Shown here: one piece after another, positions 1-8,543 of the stretch
How positions within the stretch are numbered: position 1 is the stretch's first letter
Layout: the number at the start of each line of letters is the position of its first letter
NCBI RefSeq assembly: GCF_006539565.1
Contig: NZ_BJNG01000001.1
Coordinates: 208,806 to 272,805 of the forward strand
DNA length: 64,000 nucleotides
Origin: Pseudonocardia hydrocarbonoxydans
GTDB taxonomy: Bacteria; Actinomycetota; Actinomycetes; Mycobacteriales; Pseudonocardiaceae
Direction of reading: 5' to 3'
Notes under the pieces: model-generated
The model's input: only the letters and a program-made list of their open reading frames with translations
What the model was told of the DNA's origin: nothing
The model's database searches: none
Program-made: the position numbers and the translations under genes

Positions 1-378
1 GCCGGGGTTGACGTTGGTGCAGATGCCGGTCTGGCCCTCGCGGCAGTTGCGGCAGCGCCCGCAGGCGATGTTGAACGGCACCGAGCAGATGTCGCCGACG
101 TCGAGGAACTGCACGTCGCTGCCCTTCTCCACCACCTCGCCGGTGATCTCGTGGCCCAGGGTCTGCCCGGGCGGTGCGTCGGTACGACCGCGGACCATGT
201 GCTGGTCGGAGCCGCAGATGTTGGTCGAGACCGTCCGCAGGATCACGGCGTGCTCGGCCTTGCGCGTCATGCCCATGGCCTCGGCCACCTCGGCCGGGAC
301 CTCCAGCTTCGGGGCGTCGTGGTCCTCGACCGCGACGACTCCCGGCTCCTTGTAGACGACGATCCTGTTGCCACCCAT
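1..378 (-). CDS. fdhA: Glutathione-independent formaldehyde dehydrogenase, N-terminal part (runs off the window)
   Basis: This is the first 126 codons of a zinc-dependent medium-chain dehydrogenase that oxidises formaldehyde to formate with bound NAD. The start ATG is preceded by a strong GAGGAGG ribosome binding site. Seen in the sequence: an N-terminal MGGNRIVVYKEPG opening, the catalytic-zinc motif ICGSDQHMVRGRT around residues 54-66, GHEITGEV, and the structural-zinc loop with cysteines in CGRCRNCREGQTGIC. The CGSDQHMVRGR wording is characteristic of the Pseudomonas putida-type FdhA family rather than of general alcohol dehydrogenases. The C-terminal two thirds lie outside the window, so the rest of the substrate pocket cannot be checked. 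It would supply formate to the formate dehydrogenase at 29-34 kb, although the two are not linked in one operon. Confidence 0.88.
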   Translation of the reverse strand, partial: MGGNRIVVYKEPGVVAVEDHDAPKLEVPAEVAEAMGMTRKAEHAVILRTVSTNICGSDQHMVRGRTDAPPGQTLGHEITGEVVEKGSDVQFLDVGDICSVPFNIACGRCRNCREGQTGICTNVNPG

Positions 379-438
379 GCATTCCTCCTCATACGTCCGT
401 GGGAGTCGACTACCCGGGGGACGGATGGGGCGAAACGG

Positions 439-1842
439 TCAGCGCCCGTAGGTGGGCTGGGTCTGCGGGTTGAACACGTCGAAGACCACGTCCTGCGCCC
501 CCGCGATCGTCGCGTCGTCGACGGCGAGCACGTCGAGACCCTTCTGGATGTCGGAGGAGAAGACGTGGCCGTTGTACCAGTACGCCGACCACGAGCCGCC
601 CAGCGTCAGCTCCGTGGTCGAGAGCGGCCCGCGCTCCCAGAACCCGATCTCGACGGGGTTCGCGGAGTCGGTGAAGTCCCACACCGAGACCCCGCCCTGG
701 TACCAGGCCTGCACCATGACGTCGCGGCCCGGGACCGGGATCAGCGAGCCGTTGTGCGCGACGCAGTTCTCCTGCTCGGTCTGCAGCCGGGGGATCTTGA
801 AGTAGCTGCGGAACTCCAGCTGCCCGTCGACGATGTCGTAGATCCCGTCCGCGCCCCGCAGCGGGCCGACGTCGGCGGTGCAGGTGGCCGCGCTGCCGCC
901 GCCGAGCTCGTCGGTGAACACGACCTTGGTGGCGTCGTCGTTGAACGTGGCGCTGTGCCAGAACGCGAAGTTCGTGTCGTCGCGTACCCGCTCGATCACC
1001 TCCGGGTTCTCGCGGTCGGAGATGTCCATCAGCACGCCGTCGCCCATGCAGGCGCCCGCCGCGAGGTTCTTCGCCGGGTAGACGGTGATGTCGTGGCACC
1101 CGGTGGTGGTGTCGCTGCCGGGGCCGGGGTTGCCGCCGTCGGGGAACAGCACCGGCTCGGCGACGACCGCCGCGGCGGCCGGGTCGGCCAGCGGCACCTC
1201 GACGATCGAGATCCGGTCGTGCGGCGGCAGGCAGCCGAGCAGCTCCGGGGCGGGGGCGTAGGAGGAGACGTAGAGGTAGACCGACTCGCCCGCGGTGTCC
1301 GGGACGAGCGTGTGGGTGTGCGAACCGCAGGCCGTGGCCACCGAGGTCACGTAGGCCGGGTTCGCCGGGTCGGACACGTCGAAGACCTTGATCCCCTCCC
1401 AGTAGGGGAGCTGCCCCTGGTTCTGCGGGACCGCCGAGCACGTGTCGTCGCTCCAGCGGGAGTCGGTGGACAGGAACAGCAGGTCCCCGCTCACCGACAC
1501 GTCGTTCTGCGAACCCGGGCACAGCACCTGGCTGACCACCCGCGGCGCGGCCGGGTCGGCCACGTCGTAGACGACGAACCCGTCGTAGTTCCCGACGTAG
1601 GCGAGGTCGCCGGAGAAGGCGATGTCCGTGCCGTAGGAGGACTCCCCGGTGAACGGCTCCTGCTTGGGCAGGTTCGCGACCTGCGTCACGTTGTCGCTGC
1701 TCACGATCTCGTCGACGGCGGGCCCGACCGGTGGCGGCGCGGGCGGGCCGGCTGCGGCGGTCCCCGGCGCGGCCACCGCCAGCGCCAGCGACACGGTGGC
1801 CGCCAGCGCGGCCCCCAGCACGGTCCGTACGCGTGCGCGCAT
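439..1842 (-). CDS. Secreted LVIVD-repeat (beta-propeller-like) protein
   Basis: A 467-residue exported protein. Residues 1 to about 32 form a signal peptide (arginines, a hydrophobic stretch, then an AAPGTAAA-type cleavage region). The mature part contains several LVIVD-type blades such as LAYVGNYDGFVVYDVADPAAP and IKVFDVSDPANP, typical of surface or extracellular beta-propeller proteins, and at least eight cysteines suggesting disulfides outside the cell. The frame is open further upstream, but the ATG chosen is the one directly in front of the signal peptide. The gene is divergent from the DUF305 lipoprotein gene; both products are exported, so they may share regulation. The biochemical role is unknown. 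Confidence 0.85.
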   Translation of the reverse strand: MRARVRTVLGAALAATVSLALAVAAPGTAAAGPPAPPPVGPAVDEIVSSDNVTQVANLPKQEPFTGESSYGTDIAFSGDLAYVGNYDGFVVYDVADPAAPRVVSQVLCPGSQNDVSVSGDLLFLSTDSRWSDDTCSAVPQNQGQLPYWEGIKVFDVSDPANPAYVTSVATACGSHTHTLVPDTAGESVYLYVSSYAPAPELLGCLPPHDRISIVEVPLADPAAAAVVAEPVLFPDGGNPGPGSDTTTGCHDITVYPAKNLAAGACMGDGVLMDISDRENPEVIERVRDDTNFAFWHSATFNDDATKVVFTDELGGGSAATCTADVGPLRGADGIYDIVDGQLEFRSYFKIPRLQTEQENCVAHNGSLIPVPGRDVMVQAWYQGGVSVWDFTDSANPVEIGFWERGPLSTTELTLGGSWSAYWYNGHVFSSDIQKGLDVLAVDDATIAGAQDVVFDVFNPQTQPTYGR

Positions 1843-1898
1843 CGTCGATCGTCCCCCGGACGGCTCAGCGGCGGGCCCCCCGACGTGCCCCCCGACCA

Positions 1899-1974
1899 CC
1901 CCGCACTGTGCCAAGGAGGTCGGCCACGACCGAACCCCCACGCGCGAGGACCACCCGTCCGGAGCAGTGCGGGG
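1899..1974. promoter_or_regulatory. Widely spaced inverted repeat in the LVIVD/DUF305 divergent promoter region
   Basis: Two perfect 10-base arms, CCCCGCACTG at 1899-1908 and CAGTGCGGGG at 1965-1974, lie 56 bases apart between the two divergent genes. The right arm directly abuts the TACCGT box (1975-1980) of the DUF305 gene. The position suits a regulator that bridges two sites, but this is inference only. Confidence 0.4.
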
Positions 1975-1980
1975 TACCGT
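1975..1980 (+). promoter_or_regulatory. -10 box of the DUF305 gene (leaderless)
   Basis: TACCGT fits TANNNT and ends seven bases before the ATG at 1988, so transcription would begin at or next to the start codon. No Shine-Dalgarno sequence is present, in agreement. Confidence 0.5.
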
Positions 1981-1987
1981 CGGTGTC

Positions 1988-2587
1988 ATGCGCCGTGCCC
2001 TGCCGACCGTCGCGCTGATGGTGGCGCTGGCCGGTTGCGCGGCCGCGCCGCCGGGCCCCTCGGTGATCGTGCCGGGAGCGCCGGGGGAGCCCGCCCGGGT
2101 CGTGGACGGGGCGGAGGCGGCGCAGCGCCGCTCGCCGGTCCCGGTGTCGCCCGCCGACGTCGAGTTCGCCGCCCGGATGGTCCCGCACCACCGGCAGGCC
2201 CTGGAACTCGCGGCGCTCGCCCCGGACCGGGCCGCCGACCCCGGGGTGCGGGCCGTGGCCGAGCGGATCGCCGCCGTCCAGGGACCCGAGATCGCCGTGC
2301 TGGAGTCCTGGCTCGCCCGGCACGGCGGCGCGCACCTCCCGCACGCCGACCACGCGGCGATGCCGGGCATGGCCACCCCCGCCCAGCGCGACGAGCTGGC
2401 CGCCGCCGACGGCCCGGGGTTCGACGCGCTGTTCGTCGCCCTGATGATCGCCCATCACGAGGGCGCGCTGGAGATGGCGGCGCAGGTGCGCTCGTCCGGC
2501 ACCGACCTCACCATCGCCGAGTTCGCCGACGGCGTGGTCGCCACCCAGAGCGCGGACATCGACCGCTTGCGCGGCCTGCTCCGCTGA
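1988..2587 (+). CDS. DUF305 domain lipoprotein
   Basis: A 199-residue lipoprotein: basic N-terminus, hydrophobic segment and lipobox LAGC with the lipidated Cys at position 17. The mature part carries the two signature motifs of DUF305, MVPHHRQALELA and MIAHHEGALEMA, each with paired histidines in a helical four-helix-bundle-like context, which in this family are suspected metal-binding sites. The frame extends upstream, but the chosen ATG gives a clean lipoprotein signal and lies seven bases after a TACCGT box. DUF305 proteins often accompany copper handling in actinobacteria; nothing else here proves copper. Confidence 0.88.
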   Translation: MRRALPTVALMVALAGCAAAPPGPSVIVPGAPGEPARVVDGAEAAQRRSPVPVSPADVEFAARMVPHHRQALELAALAPDRAADPGVRAVAERIAAVQGPEIAVLESWLARHGGAHLPHADHAAMPGMATPAQRDELAAADGPGFDALFVALMIAHHEGALEMAAQVRSSGTDLTIAEFADGVVATQSADIDRLRGLLR

Positions 2588-2638
2588 CCCGCGGTCCCGG
2601 CCCGGATCGTGGGACGGGGCATCGACGTGGTTCCCGAC

Positions 2639-2657
2639 TCAGGTTAGCCTGCGCTCA
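2639..2657 (+). promoter_or_regulatory. DtxR/IdeR-type iron box
   Basis: TCAGGTTAGCCTGCGCTCA compared with the 19-base consensus TTAGGTTAGSCTAACCTWA matches at about 15 positions, with a nearly perfect left half. It lies 21 bases before the GTG of an iron(III)-binding protein gene, exactly where an iron-dependent repressor should act. The degenerate right half lowers certainty. Confidence 0.65.
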
Positions 2658-2678
2658 ACTTCGGGAAAGGGACCTTCA

Positions 2679-3734
2679 GTGCAACGACGAGACAAGCACG
2701 TGATCCGGGCGGTCGCCCTGGTGGCGGCGGGCGCCGCGTTGGTCGCCTGCGGAGGTGCCCCCGCGACGGCGCCGGCCGAGCAGACCGCGGACGGCGACGG
2801 CGTGCTGACGATCTACTCGGGACGCAACGAGGACCTGGTCGGGCCCCTGATCGCCCAGCTCGAGGCGGCCGTCGGCACCCCGGTCGAGGTCCGCTACGGC
2901 AGCACCGGAGAGATGGCCGCACAGCTGCTGGAGGAGGGCGCCGACTCGCCGGCCGACCTGTTCTTCGCCCAGGACGCCGGTGCGCTGGGCGCGGTGTCGG
3001 AGGCCGGGCTGCTGGCCCCGCTGCCCGCCGACGTCCTCGAACCCGCGCTGGAGAGCTACCGGGCCACCGACTCCACCTGGGTCGCCACCTCGGCGCGCGC
3101 CCGGGTCGTCGCCTACAACACCGACCTGGTGCCCGCGGCCGACCTGCCCACCTCGCTCGACGCCCTGCTCGACCCGCGCTGGGCCGGCCAGATCGGCATC
3201 GCGCCGTCCAACGCGTCGTGGCTGTCGTTCGTCACCGGGCTCCGGCTGATCCGCGGCGAGGACGGCGCCCGCCAGTGGCTCACCGCGTTCGCCGCCACGA
3301 ACCCGCAGACCTTCGAGGGCAACGGCAACATCGTCGACGCGGTCGCGGCCGGCACGATCCAGCTCGGGCTGGTCAACCACTACTACCTCTACCAGGACCT
3401 CGCCGAGGTCGACGCCGCCACCTACCCGGTGCGCAACCACTTCGTCGCCAACGACCCGCTGGGCCTGGTCAACGTCGCGGGCGTCGGCGTCACCGCGGCG
3501 GCCGACGACCCCGGGCCCGCGCTGGAGGCGGTGCGCTTCCTGCTCTCCGCGGAGGCCCAGCAGTACCTCGTCGACTCGACCGCCGAGTACCCGGTGATCG
3601 ACGGCATCACCCCGGAGCGCCAGGACGTCGACCTCGCGCCGCTGGACAGCCTCGCCGCACCGGACGTCGAGCTGGCCGACCTGTCGTCGCTGGCCGAGAC
3701 CGAGACGCTGCTGCAGGAGGTCGGGCTCCTGTGA
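2679..3734 (+). CDS. Iron(III) ABC transporter substrate-binding lipoprotein (FbpA/FutA-like)
   Basis: A 351-residue binding protein with lipobox LVACGG (Cys24). The mature start LTIYSGRNEDLVGPLIAQLE and the segment GSTGEMAAQLLEEG followed by ADLFFAQDAG are typical of the iron(III)-binding FbpA/FutA family, which captures ferric iron outside the membrane and hands it to the permease. GTG is used as start after a GGGAAAGGGA purine stretch. Permease and ATPase follow at once, making a complete FbpABC-type system. A DtxR/IdeR-like box just upstream predicts repression when iron is plentiful. The substrate could be another metal chelate, but the iron box favours iron. Confidence 0.88.
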   Translation: MQRRDKHVIRAVALVAAGAALVACGGAPATAPAEQTADGDGVLTIYSGRNEDLVGPLIAQLEAAVGTPVEVRYGSTGEMAAQLLEEGADSPADLFFAQDAGALGAVSEAGLLAPLPADVLEPALESYRATDSTWVATSARARVVAYNTDLVPAADLPTSLDALLDPRWAGQIGIAPSNASWLSFVTGLRLIRGEDGARQWLTAFAATNPQTFEGNGNIVDAVAAGTIQLGLVNHYYLYQDLAEVDAATYPVRNHFVANDPLGLVNVAGVGVTAAADDPGPALEAVRFLLSAEAQQYLVDSTAEYPVIDGITPERQDVDLAPLDSLAAPDVELADLSSLAETETLLQEVGLL

Positions 3735-3747
3735 GGTCGGTGACGCC

Positions 3748-5331
3748 GTGACCTCGGTGGTGCAGCGCCCGGTCCCCACCACGGCCGGGCCCGCCGCCCC
3801 GACCGGGCCCGTCGCCCGGTCGCGGCGGGGCCGGGCGCCCGCGCTGCTGGTCGGGTGGGGCTCGGTGGCCGGTGTCGTCGCGCTCGTCCCGCTGGTCTAC
3901 CTCGTCGTGCGGGCGCTGGAGAACGGGCCCGGGCTGTTCGTCACGGTGCTCGGGCGGCCGCGCACGCTGGAGCTGCTCGCCTCCAGCGTCCTGCTCGCCG
4001 GGTCGGTCACCGCGGTGTGCGTGGTCGTCGGGTCGCTCGCGGCCTGGCTGGTCGTGCGCACCGACCTCCCGGGGCGGCGCGTGCTCGCGGTGCTGTTCGC
4101 GCTGCCGCTGGCCGTGCCGTCCTACGTCGCGGGGTTCACCTGGATCTCCGAGTGGCCGGCGTCCGCCGGGTTCTGGGGGGCGTTCGGCGTGCTCGCGGCC
4201 GTCAGCTTCCCCTACGTGTACCTGCCGGTGGTCGGCGCGCTGCGGGCGGCCGACGGCGGGATGGAGGACGTGGCGCGCTCGCTGGGGCACGGCCCGGCGC
4301 GCGTGCTGCTCGGCGTCACGCTGCGGCAGGCGTGGCCCGCCGCCACCGCGGGCGGCCTGCTGGCGGCCCTCTACGTGCTCAGCGACTTCGGCGCGGTGTC
4401 GCTGATGCGCTACGACACCTTCACGCTCGGGATCTACACCAGCTACCGCGGCACGTTCGACCGCACGCCCGCCGCGGTGCTGGGCTGCGTGCTCGTCGCC
4501 CTGGCCGCGCTGGTCACCCTCGGCGAGGCCCGGGCCCGCGGGAGGGCCGCCCACCGGGTCGCCCGCGGCGCGGCCCGGCCGGCCGCGCCGGTGCGGCTGG
4601 GCGGCGCGCGGCTGCCGTGGCTCGCGTTCTCCGGGCTGGTCGTGGGGGTCTCGCTCGGCATCCCCGCGTGGAGCCTCACGCACTGGATGATCGTCGGGTC
4701 GTCGCTGGGGCTCGACCTGCCCGACCTCGGGGCGGCCGCCCTGGTCACCCTGCAGGTCGCGGCACTCGGGGCCCTGCTGACGACCGTCCTCGCGATCCCC
4801 GTCGGGGTGCTGGCCGCGCGCTACCGCGGCCGCGCCACCGCCGCGCTGGAGACCTCCACCTACATCGCGCACGCGCTGCCCGGCATCACCGTCGGGCTCG
4901 CGCTGGTGTTCCTGGGCATCCGGCTGCTCCCGGGCATCTACCAGGAGACCCCGCTGCTCGTGCTGGCCTACGCGGTGCTGTTCCTGCCGCTTGCCGTCGG
5001 GTCGATCCGGGCGGCCGTCGCGGCCACCCCGGCGCGGCTGGAGGAGGTGTCGCGCTCGCTGGGCCACGGCCGGGTCGCGACCCTGGCCCGGGTCACGGTC
5101 CCGCTCGCCGCGCCCGGCGTCGCCGCGGGTGCCGCACTGGTGTTCCTCACCGTGGCCAAGGAGCTGCCCGCCACCCTGCTCCTGCGCCCCACCGGCGACG
5201 ACACGCTCGCCATCCGGCTCTGGACCCACACGGGCGCCGGCCAGTACGCCGCCGCCGCCCCCTATGCGATCCTGCTCGTCGTGCTCGCCGCCGTCCCCGT
5301 CCTGCTGCTCGACCGGGCCGTGCGCCGGTGA
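3748..5331 (+). CDS. Iron(III) ABC transporter permease (two fused permease domains)
   Basis: A 527-residue membrane protein with about twelve hydrophobic segments arranged as two binding-protein-dependent permease domains in one chain, as usual for the FbpB family. Each half carries an EAA-type loop: SLGHGPARVLLGVTLRQAWP and SLGHGRVATLARVTVPLAAP, the sites that dock onto the ATPase. Start is GTG, 13 bases after the binding-protein stop. Its stop overlaps the GTG of the ATPase gene (GTGA), indicating translational coupling. It forms the inner-membrane channel of the ferric iron importer. Confidence 0.88.
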   Translation: MTSVVQRPVPTTAGPAAPTGPVARSRRGRAPALLVGWGSVAGVVALVPLVYLVVRALENGPGLFVTVLGRPRTLELLASSVLLAGSVTAVCVVVGSLAAWLVVRTDLPGRRVLAVLFALPLAVPSYVAGFTWISEWPASAGFWGAFGVLAAVSFPYVYLPVVGALRAADGGMEDVARSLGHGPARVLLGVTLRQAWPAATAGGLLAALYVLSDFGAVSLMRYDTFTLGIYTSYRGTFDRTPAAVLGCVLVALAALVTLGEARARGRAAHRVARGAARPAAPVRLGGARLPWLAFSGLVVGVSLGIPAWSLTHWMIVGSSLGLDLPDLGAAALVTLQVAALGALLTTVLAIPVGVLAARYRGRATAALETSTYIAHALPGITVGLALVFLGIRLLPGIYQETPLLVLAYAVLFLPLAVGSIRAAVAATPARLEEVSRSLGHGRVATLARVTVPLAAPGVAAGAALVFLTVAKELPATLLLRPTGDDTLAIRLWTHTGAGQYAAAAPYAILLVVLAAVPVLLLDRAVRR

Positions 5332-6347
5332 CGCCGGCGCTGGTCGTCACCGGGGCATGGGCGTCCTACCCCGGCACCCCCGTCCTGCACGGGATCGACC
5401 TGACGGTGGACGCGGGGGAGCTGGTGGCCGTCCTCGGCGGGTCGGGCTGCGGCAAGACCACCCTGCTGCGGGCCATCGCCGGGTTCCACCCGCTCGACGG
5501 CGGCACCGTCGAGCTCGCCGGGCGGCTCGTCGCCGGGCCGGGGGTCGACGTCGCCCCCGAGCGTCGCGGCGTGGGCCTGGTGCCGCAGGACGGCGCGCTG
5601 TTCGGGCACCTCAGCGTGGCCGCCAACGTCGGGTTCGGGCTCGGCCGCGCGGCGCGCCGCTCCGGGCGCGTCGAGGAGATGCTGGAGCTGGTCGGGCTGC
5701 CCGGGTACGGCCCGCGCCGCCCGGCGGAGCTCTCCGGCGGCCAGCAGCAGCGCGTCGCGCTGGCCCGCGCGCTCGCCCCGGCGCCCGCGCTGGTGCTGCT
5801 CGACGAGCCGTTCACCGCGCTCGACGCCGGGCTGCGCGCCGAGGTCCGCGAGCAGGTGTGCACGGCACTGCGCGCGGCGGGCGCGGCGGCCGTCCTCGTC
5901 ACCCACGACCAGCAGGAGGCGCTCGGCGCGGCCGACCGCGTCGCCGTCCTCGTGGCGGGCCGGGTCGTGCAGGCGGGCGCGCCGCACGAGCTGTACCGGA
6001 CCCCGGTCGACCTCGACGTCGGCACGTTCGTCGGCGAGGCCGTCGTGCTCGCGGCGCAGGTGCACGGCGGCCGGGCCGACACCGCGCTGGGCCGCCTCGA
6101 CGTCGACGGGCCGGACGGGCCGGGACGCGTCCTGCTGCGCCCCGAGCAGCTCCGGCTGCGCGACGGGGTGGCGGCCACCGTCCGCGAGGTGATCTTCCAC
6201 GGGCACGACTCGACGGTGCTGGTGGAGCACGGCGGCTCGGTCCTGCGCTGCCGCACCGCCGACGGCGACCTGCCGGCGGTGGGGCAGCGCGTCGACGTGG
6301 AGGTGGCCGGTCCGGTGCTGTTCTACCCGTCCTCAGGGCAGCAGTAG
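5328..6347 (+). CDS. Iron(III) ABC transporter ATP-binding protein
   Basis: A 339-residue ATPase. Seen: Walker A GGSGCGKTTLL, Q-loop PQDGALFGHLSV, signature LSGGQQQR, Walker B LVLLDEPF and H-loop VTHDQQEALGAADR, followed by a roughly 100-residue C-terminal regulatory (TOBE-like) part with RPEQLRL. It powers the upstream permease. The GTG start overlaps the permease stop by four bases. Its last 15 bases overlap, tail to tail, the end of the quinone oxidoreductase gene on the other strand, so there is no room for an intergenic terminator. Confidence 0.88.
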   Translation: MTPALVVTGAWASYPGTPVLHGIDLTVDAGELVAVLGGSGCGKTTLLRAIAGFHPLDGGTVELAGRLVAGPGVDVAPERRGVGLVPQDGALFGHLSVAANVGFGLGRAARRSGRVEEMLELVGLPGYGPRRPAELSGGQQQRVALARALAPAPALVLLDEPFTALDAGLRAEVREQVCTALRAAGAAAVLVTHDQQEALGAADRVAVLVAGRVVQAGAPHELYRTPVDLDVGTFVGEAVVLAAQVHGGRADTALGRLDVDGPDGPGRVLLRPEQLRLRDGVAATVREVIFHGHDSTVLVEHGGSVLRCRTADGDLPAVGQRVDVEVAGPVLFYPSSGQQ

Positions 6348-7304
6348 GACCTTCCCGGTCGTGCGGCGGGCCTGCAGGTCCTCGTGGGCGGTGCGGGCGT
6401 CGGCCAGGGGGTAGCGGTGCCCGATGCGGACGTCGAGGGTGCCGTCGGCGACGGCGGCGTACACCGCAGCGGCCCGCGCCCGCAGCGCCTCCGGGGTGGG
6501 CACGTGGTGGAACAGCGTCGGGCGGGTGAGGAACAGCGACCCGCCGCGGTTGAGCCGCTGCGGGTCGACCGGCGGCACCGGGCCGCTGGCCGCGCCGAAC
6601 AGGACGAGCATCCCGCGCACGCGCAGGGAGTCGAGGCTGGCGTCGAAGGTGGTCTTCCCGACGCTGTCGTAGACCACGGCGACGCCGGTGCCGCCGGTGA
6701 GGGCGCGCACGTCGCCCGCGAGGTCGTCGGTCTCGGTGTAGCGGATCACCTCCGCCGCGCCCGCGCCGCGGGCCAGCTCCTCCTTCTCCGGCGTGGAGAC
6801 GGTGCCGATCACCCGGGCGCCCTTCGCCGTCGCGAGCTGGGTGAGCAGCAGGCCGACGCCGCCCGCCGCGGCGTGCACGAGCACGTCGTCACCGGCCTGG
6901 ACGGGGTAGGTGTCGTGCACGAGGAAGTGGGCCGTCATGCCCTGCAGCAGCGCGCCGACCGCCACGTCGTCGGCCACCCCGTCGGGCACCGGGACCGCCT
7001 TCGCCGCCTCGACGACGACGAGCTCGGCGTAGCTGCCCAGCTGCTCGCACCAGGCCACCCGGTCGCCGACGGCGACGTCCTCGACGCCCGCGCCCAGCGC
7101 CCGGACCCGCCCGGCGCCCTCCATCCCCGGCACGTAGGGCAGGGTCATCGGGTAGATGCCCTCGCGCTGGTAGGTGTCGATGAAGTTGACGCCCGCCGCC
7201 GCGACCTCGACGAGGATCTGGCCGGGGCCGGGAGCCGGGTCGTCGAGCTCGGTGGGGGTCAGGACGTCGGGGCCGCCGGCCTCGGTGATCTGGATCGCGC
7301 GCAC
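6333..7304 (-). CDS. qor: NADPH:quinone oxidoreductase, zinc-less medium-chain dehydrogenase
   Basis: A 323-residue MDR-family reductase. Features: N-terminal GroES-like fold with GVNFIDTYQREGIYP (the QOR signature), GMEGAGRV, and a Rossmann nucleotide site HAAAGGVGLLLTQLATAKGARVIGT near residues 140-165. No structural-zinc cysteine cluster is present, as expected for QOR enzymes that reduce quinones with NADPH. The GTG start is set by conservation of the VRAIQITEAGGP opening; the open frame upstream runs into ctaA. M. tuberculosis Rv1454c is the same family in the same position near ctaA, which supports orthology. Confidence 0.87.
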   Translation of the reverse strand: MRAIQITEAGGPDVLTPTELDDPAPGPGQILVEVAAAGVNFIDTYQREGIYPMTLPYVPGMEGAGRVRALGAGVEDVAVGDRVAWCEQLGSYAELVVVEAAKAVPVPDGVADDVAVGALLQGMTAHFLVHDTYPVQAGDDVLVHAAAGGVGLLLTQLATAKGARVIGTVSTPEKEELARGAGAAEVIRYTETDDLAGDVRALTGGTGVAVVYDSVGKTTFDASLDSLRVRGMLVLFGAASGPVPPVDPQRLNRGGSLFLTRPTLFHHVPTPEALRARAAAVYAAVADGTLDVRIGHRYPLADARTAHEDLQARRTTGKVLLLP

Positions 7305-7311
7305 GGCCAGA

Positions 7312-8262
7312 TCATGGCCCGGTGAGGGCCGGTCGCGCATCCCGGGTGTCCACCGGGGCGCCGGTGCGCGCGACGGTGCCGAACCACAGCGTCGCGGCCG
7401 CGGCCGTGACCAGCCCGGCGCCCAGCACGTGCAGCACCACCAGCACCTCCGGGACGCCGACGGCGTACTGCACGCCGCCGAGCACCCCCTGGGCCAGCAC
7501 CACGGCGACCAGCACCCGGAACCGGCGCACCAGCGCGGCGGGGGCCGCGACCGCGTGCAGGGCGAACCCGAGCCCGACCAGCAGTCCGAGGTAGCCGAAG
7601 AGCAGCTCGGCGTGCAGCTGGGCCATGGGCTCCACCCCGAGCCCCAGCCGCGGGGTCTCGGCGTCACCGGCGTGCGGCCCGGCCGCGGTGACGAGCGTGC
7701 CGGCCACGAGCACCGCGGCCAGCAGCACCGAGGCGACGCCGACGAGCGTGCGGATCGGGCGGGGCACCAGGAGCCGCGCCGGGCCGTCGCCCTCGCCGGT
7801 GGCGAGGACGAGCGCCGCGGAGAGCCAGACCAGCCCGGCCGACACCATGAAGTGCAGGGCCACCCCGCCCCACGCCAGGTCGGTGAGGACCGTGACGCCC
7901 CCGATCACGGCCTGGGCGACGATCCCGGCCGGCATCACCGCGGCCAGCAGCGTCAGCCGCCTGCGCCGGGGCCGGGTGCCCAGTGCGGCGAGCAGGACCA
8001 GCCCGGCCACCAGGACCAGCACGAACGTCAGCAGCCGGTTGCCGAACTCCACCCACTGGTGCAGCGGCGCCACGTCGGCGTTCGAGACCGGCACCATGCT
8101 GCCGGGAAAGCACTCCGGCCACCCCGGGCAGCCCAGCCCGGAGCCGGTGACCCGCACCGTCACCCCGGTGACCATGATCCCGACCTGCGCCACCAGGTTC
8201 GCGACCGCGAGCCTGCGCAGGGTGGTGGCCGAGGTGACGGGAAGCCGGTCGAGAAGACTCAC
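7312..8262 (-). CDS. ctaA: Heme A synthase (COX15/CtaA)
   Basis: A 316-residue membrane protein with about eight transmembrane helices. It oxidises the heme O methyl group to the formyl of heme A for cytochrome aa3 oxidase. The heme-binding histidines sit in LHQWVEFGNRLLT, LHFMVSAGL, QLHAELLFGYLG and LHVLGAGLV, and the extracellular loop holds the redox cysteine pair in GLGCPGWPECFPGS, as in other bacterial CtaA. GTG start. Rv1456c occupies the same place in M. tuberculosis between qor and the ABC exporter genes. The downstream qor start lies only seven bases after its stop. Confidence 0.92.
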   Translation of the reverse strand: MSLLDRLPVTSATTLRRLAVANLVAQVGIMVTGVTVRVTGSGLGCPGWPECFPGSMVPVSNADVAPLHQWVEFGNRLLTFVLVLVAGLVLLAALGTRPRRRRLTLLAAVMPAGIVAQAVIGGVTVLTDLAWGGVALHFMVSAGLVWLSAALVLATGEGDGPARLLVPRPIRTLVGVASVLLAAVLVAGTLVTAAGPHAGDAETPRLGLGVEPMAQLHAELLFGYLGLLVGLGFALHAVAAPAALVRRFRVLVAVVLAQGVLGGVQYAVGVPEVLVVLHVLGAGLVTAAAATLWFGTVARTGAPVDTRDARPALTGP

Positions 8263-8332
8263 CCCCCGATCGTATGCCGCCCTGCCCCACCCCCACCCGC
8301 CCGCTCACCCCGTCGCACCCCCCTCGTGGCCG

Positions 8333-8397
8333 GTCGCACACCCGGTTGCTCCCCGCACAGGTCGCAGCCCGTGCGAGGAGCCGGTGGGCGTGCGAGC
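8333..8397 (+). repeat. Nested inverted repeat element, copy A
   Basis: A roughly 65-base intergenic element with outer CGCAC/GTGCG arms and an inner CGCACAGG...CCCGTGCG hairpin. Copy B lies 125 bases further on; the last 40 or so bases are about 85 % identical between the two (shared GAGGAGCCGGT and CGTGCGAGC). Confidence 0.6.
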
Positions 8398-8457
8398 AGG
8401 GGTGCCCGCATGGGAGAGGGGCCCGGTGGGCCGGGTGCCGCGGCATGCGTCGGCGTC

Positions 8458-8522
8458 GTCGCACGCCGTGTGGTCGCTCGCACGGGTCCCAGCCTCTGCG
8501 AGGAGCCGGTCCGCGTGCGAGC
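8458..8522 (+). repeat. Nested inverted repeat element, copy B
   Basis: Same architecture as copy A: CGCAC start, inner hairpin CGCACGGG...CTCTGCGAG, then GCCGGTCCGCGTGCGAG. It lies just downstream of the AbiEi-like gene, in the gap before ctaA. Confidence 0.6.
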
Positions 8523-8543
8523 GCCGGGAGTCAGCGCCGGGAG

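Noticed and set aside
151..2703. Long reading frames overlapping recognised genes on other frames, such as an 850-codon frame here
   Set aside because: They have arginine/glycine-rich composition without motifs, and are by-products of high GC content; the recognised genes explain the same DNA.
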